A stretch of DNA of 5,325 bases from an uncultured bacterium (GTDB taxonomy: Bacteria; Bacillota; Clostridia; Lachnospirales; Lachnospiraceae): positions 1 to 5,325 of the forward strand of contig CALBJL010000245.1 in assembly GCA_937893485.1 (NCBI GenBank), written 5' to 3'. Below are positions 4,663 to 5,325 of this stretch, one piece after another. A model generated the notes under the pieces. The model had not been told where the DNA came from. It saw nothing but the letters and a program-made list of their open reading frames with translations, and ran no database searches. How positions within the stretch are numbered: the first letter of the stretch is position 1; each line of letters starts with the position of its first letter. The position numbers were made by a program, and so were the translations under genes.

Positions 4663-5325
4663 TTATTTTTCAAGAATTTGCGGATCAAGGAGGAAGTCAT
4701 AAATGTTCACAGTCAAAATACCATACTCATCGTAGTTCGGCTGAACGATGTCTTTGGTAACAACAATTTTCTTGAAAGAATCATCAATCTTTCTGAATGG
4801 TCTGATTTCCTGAGTACGCTTCGCTTCATCTGGCAGAGAGTACGCAGACTGGATGTAGTATCTGGAAGAACCAAGATTGCATACAAAATCAACTTCAAGT
4901 TGTTTGCGGATAACCTTACCTTCCTGATCTCGTTCCGCAATCGGTATTACACCTACGTCCACGCTGTAGCCACGCATACGAAGTTCGTTATAAATTACAT
5001 TCTCCATAGAATGGGTCTGCTCGAACTGACGGAAATTGATTCTGGCATTGCGAAGTCCAAGATCGGAAAAGTAATATTTCTTTGGTGTTTCAATATATGC
5101 TTTTCCTTTAATGTCATATCTTTGTGCCGATTCAATCAGAAAAGAATCCTCAAAATAATCCAGATATTTCTTAATGGTAGCGGAAGTGATTCTGGATTTC
5201 TTTACGGTCTTGAAAGTGTTCTTCAATTTTTCCGGATTGGTCAGTGAACCAATGGCAGAGGAAAGAATGTTCAGAAGATCTTCCAATTCTCCGATGTTCT
5301 TTACTCGGTTACGTTTGGTAATATC
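4663..5325 (-). CDS. AAA ATPase with C-terminal DUF4143, 5' part outside the window
   Basis: The last 220 residues of the protein are visible; the frame is open to the right edge, so the start and the Walker A and B motifs of the AAA_14-type ATPase domain are not seen. The visible part begins DITKRNRVKNIGELEDLLNI and continues with SSAIGSLTNPEKL, the usual linker and winged-helix entry of these proteins. KKYLDYFEDSFLIESAQRYD and KYYFSDLGLRNARI follow, then the nuclease-like fold ENVIYNELRMRGYSVDVG with EVDFVCN, the typical DUF4143 pattern of a conserved E plus D/E-V-D-F. The protein ends at a TAA (4665-4663). Family members are common, often multi-copy, in gut Clostridia and Bacteroidetes, and their function is not established. 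Internal in-frame TTG at 5286 is not a real start. It lies upstream of xre in the same direction and is probably element cargo. Confidence 0.85.
   Translation of the reverse strand, partial: DITKRNRVKNIGELEDLLNILSSAIGSLTNPEKLKNTFKTVKKSRITSATIKKYLDYFEDSFLIESAQRYDIKGKAYIETPKKYYFSDLGLRNARINFRQFEQTHSMENVIYNELRMRGYSVDVGVIPIAERDQEGKVIRKQLEVDFVCNLGSSRYYIQSAYSLPDEAKRTQEIRPFRKIDDSFKKIVVTKDIVQPNYDEYGILTVNIYDFLLDPQILEK

Noticed and set aside
1..5325. CRISPR arrays, tRNA or rRNA genes, riboswitches
   Set aside because: No regularly spaced repeats, cloverleaf-like sequences or recognisable aptamer motifs were seen on either strand.

Overview
The window looks like chromosome from a spore-forming Clostridia bacterium, most likely of the Lachnospiraceae type. 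The evidence is a SigK-type sporulation sigma factor followed by comM and dprA, Firmicutes-style ribosome binding sites, and accessory genes typical of gut Clostridia. Nearly everything is on the minus strand, so biological order runs from the right edge to the left.

Left part (1 to about 2132) is GC-richer host core. It holds the first 34 codons of dprA (1-103), a complete comM/yifB (106-1635), a hairpin terminator overlapping a comM promoter (1683-1727), and the 3' part of sigK (1752 to about 2138). That sigK piece begins abruptly at the ANELLM motif, near the end of sigma region 2; the N-terminal half is absent.

Right part (about 2133 to 5325) is AT-richer and looks like an inserted element. 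Immediately at the sigK break is a complete 609-residue large serine recombinase in the same orientation (2128-3957). Its stop codon lies inside the AATGA sequence that also encodes the Asn-Glu of SigK. This is the arrangement of a skin element (sigK intervening element), as known from Bacillus subtilis and Clostridioides difficile, where a serine recombinase excises the insert in the mother cell and rebuilds sigK. The window shows only one junction. The N-terminal sigK half, expected beyond 5325, cannot be seen.

Upstream of the recombinase is a divergent, overlapping promoter pair with an imperfect dyad. A truncated tnpV (4046-4192, plus strand) follows. It runs tail-to-tail into a truncated and frameshifted XRE-type membrane repressor gene (about 4188-4563, minus). 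The C-terminal part of an AAA ATPase with a DUF4143 domain (4663-5325) continues off the right edge. The broken tnpV and xre genes suggest that this end of the element has decayed by deletion while the recombinase remained intact. That fits an element kept for sigK excision, but it does not prove that excision occurs.
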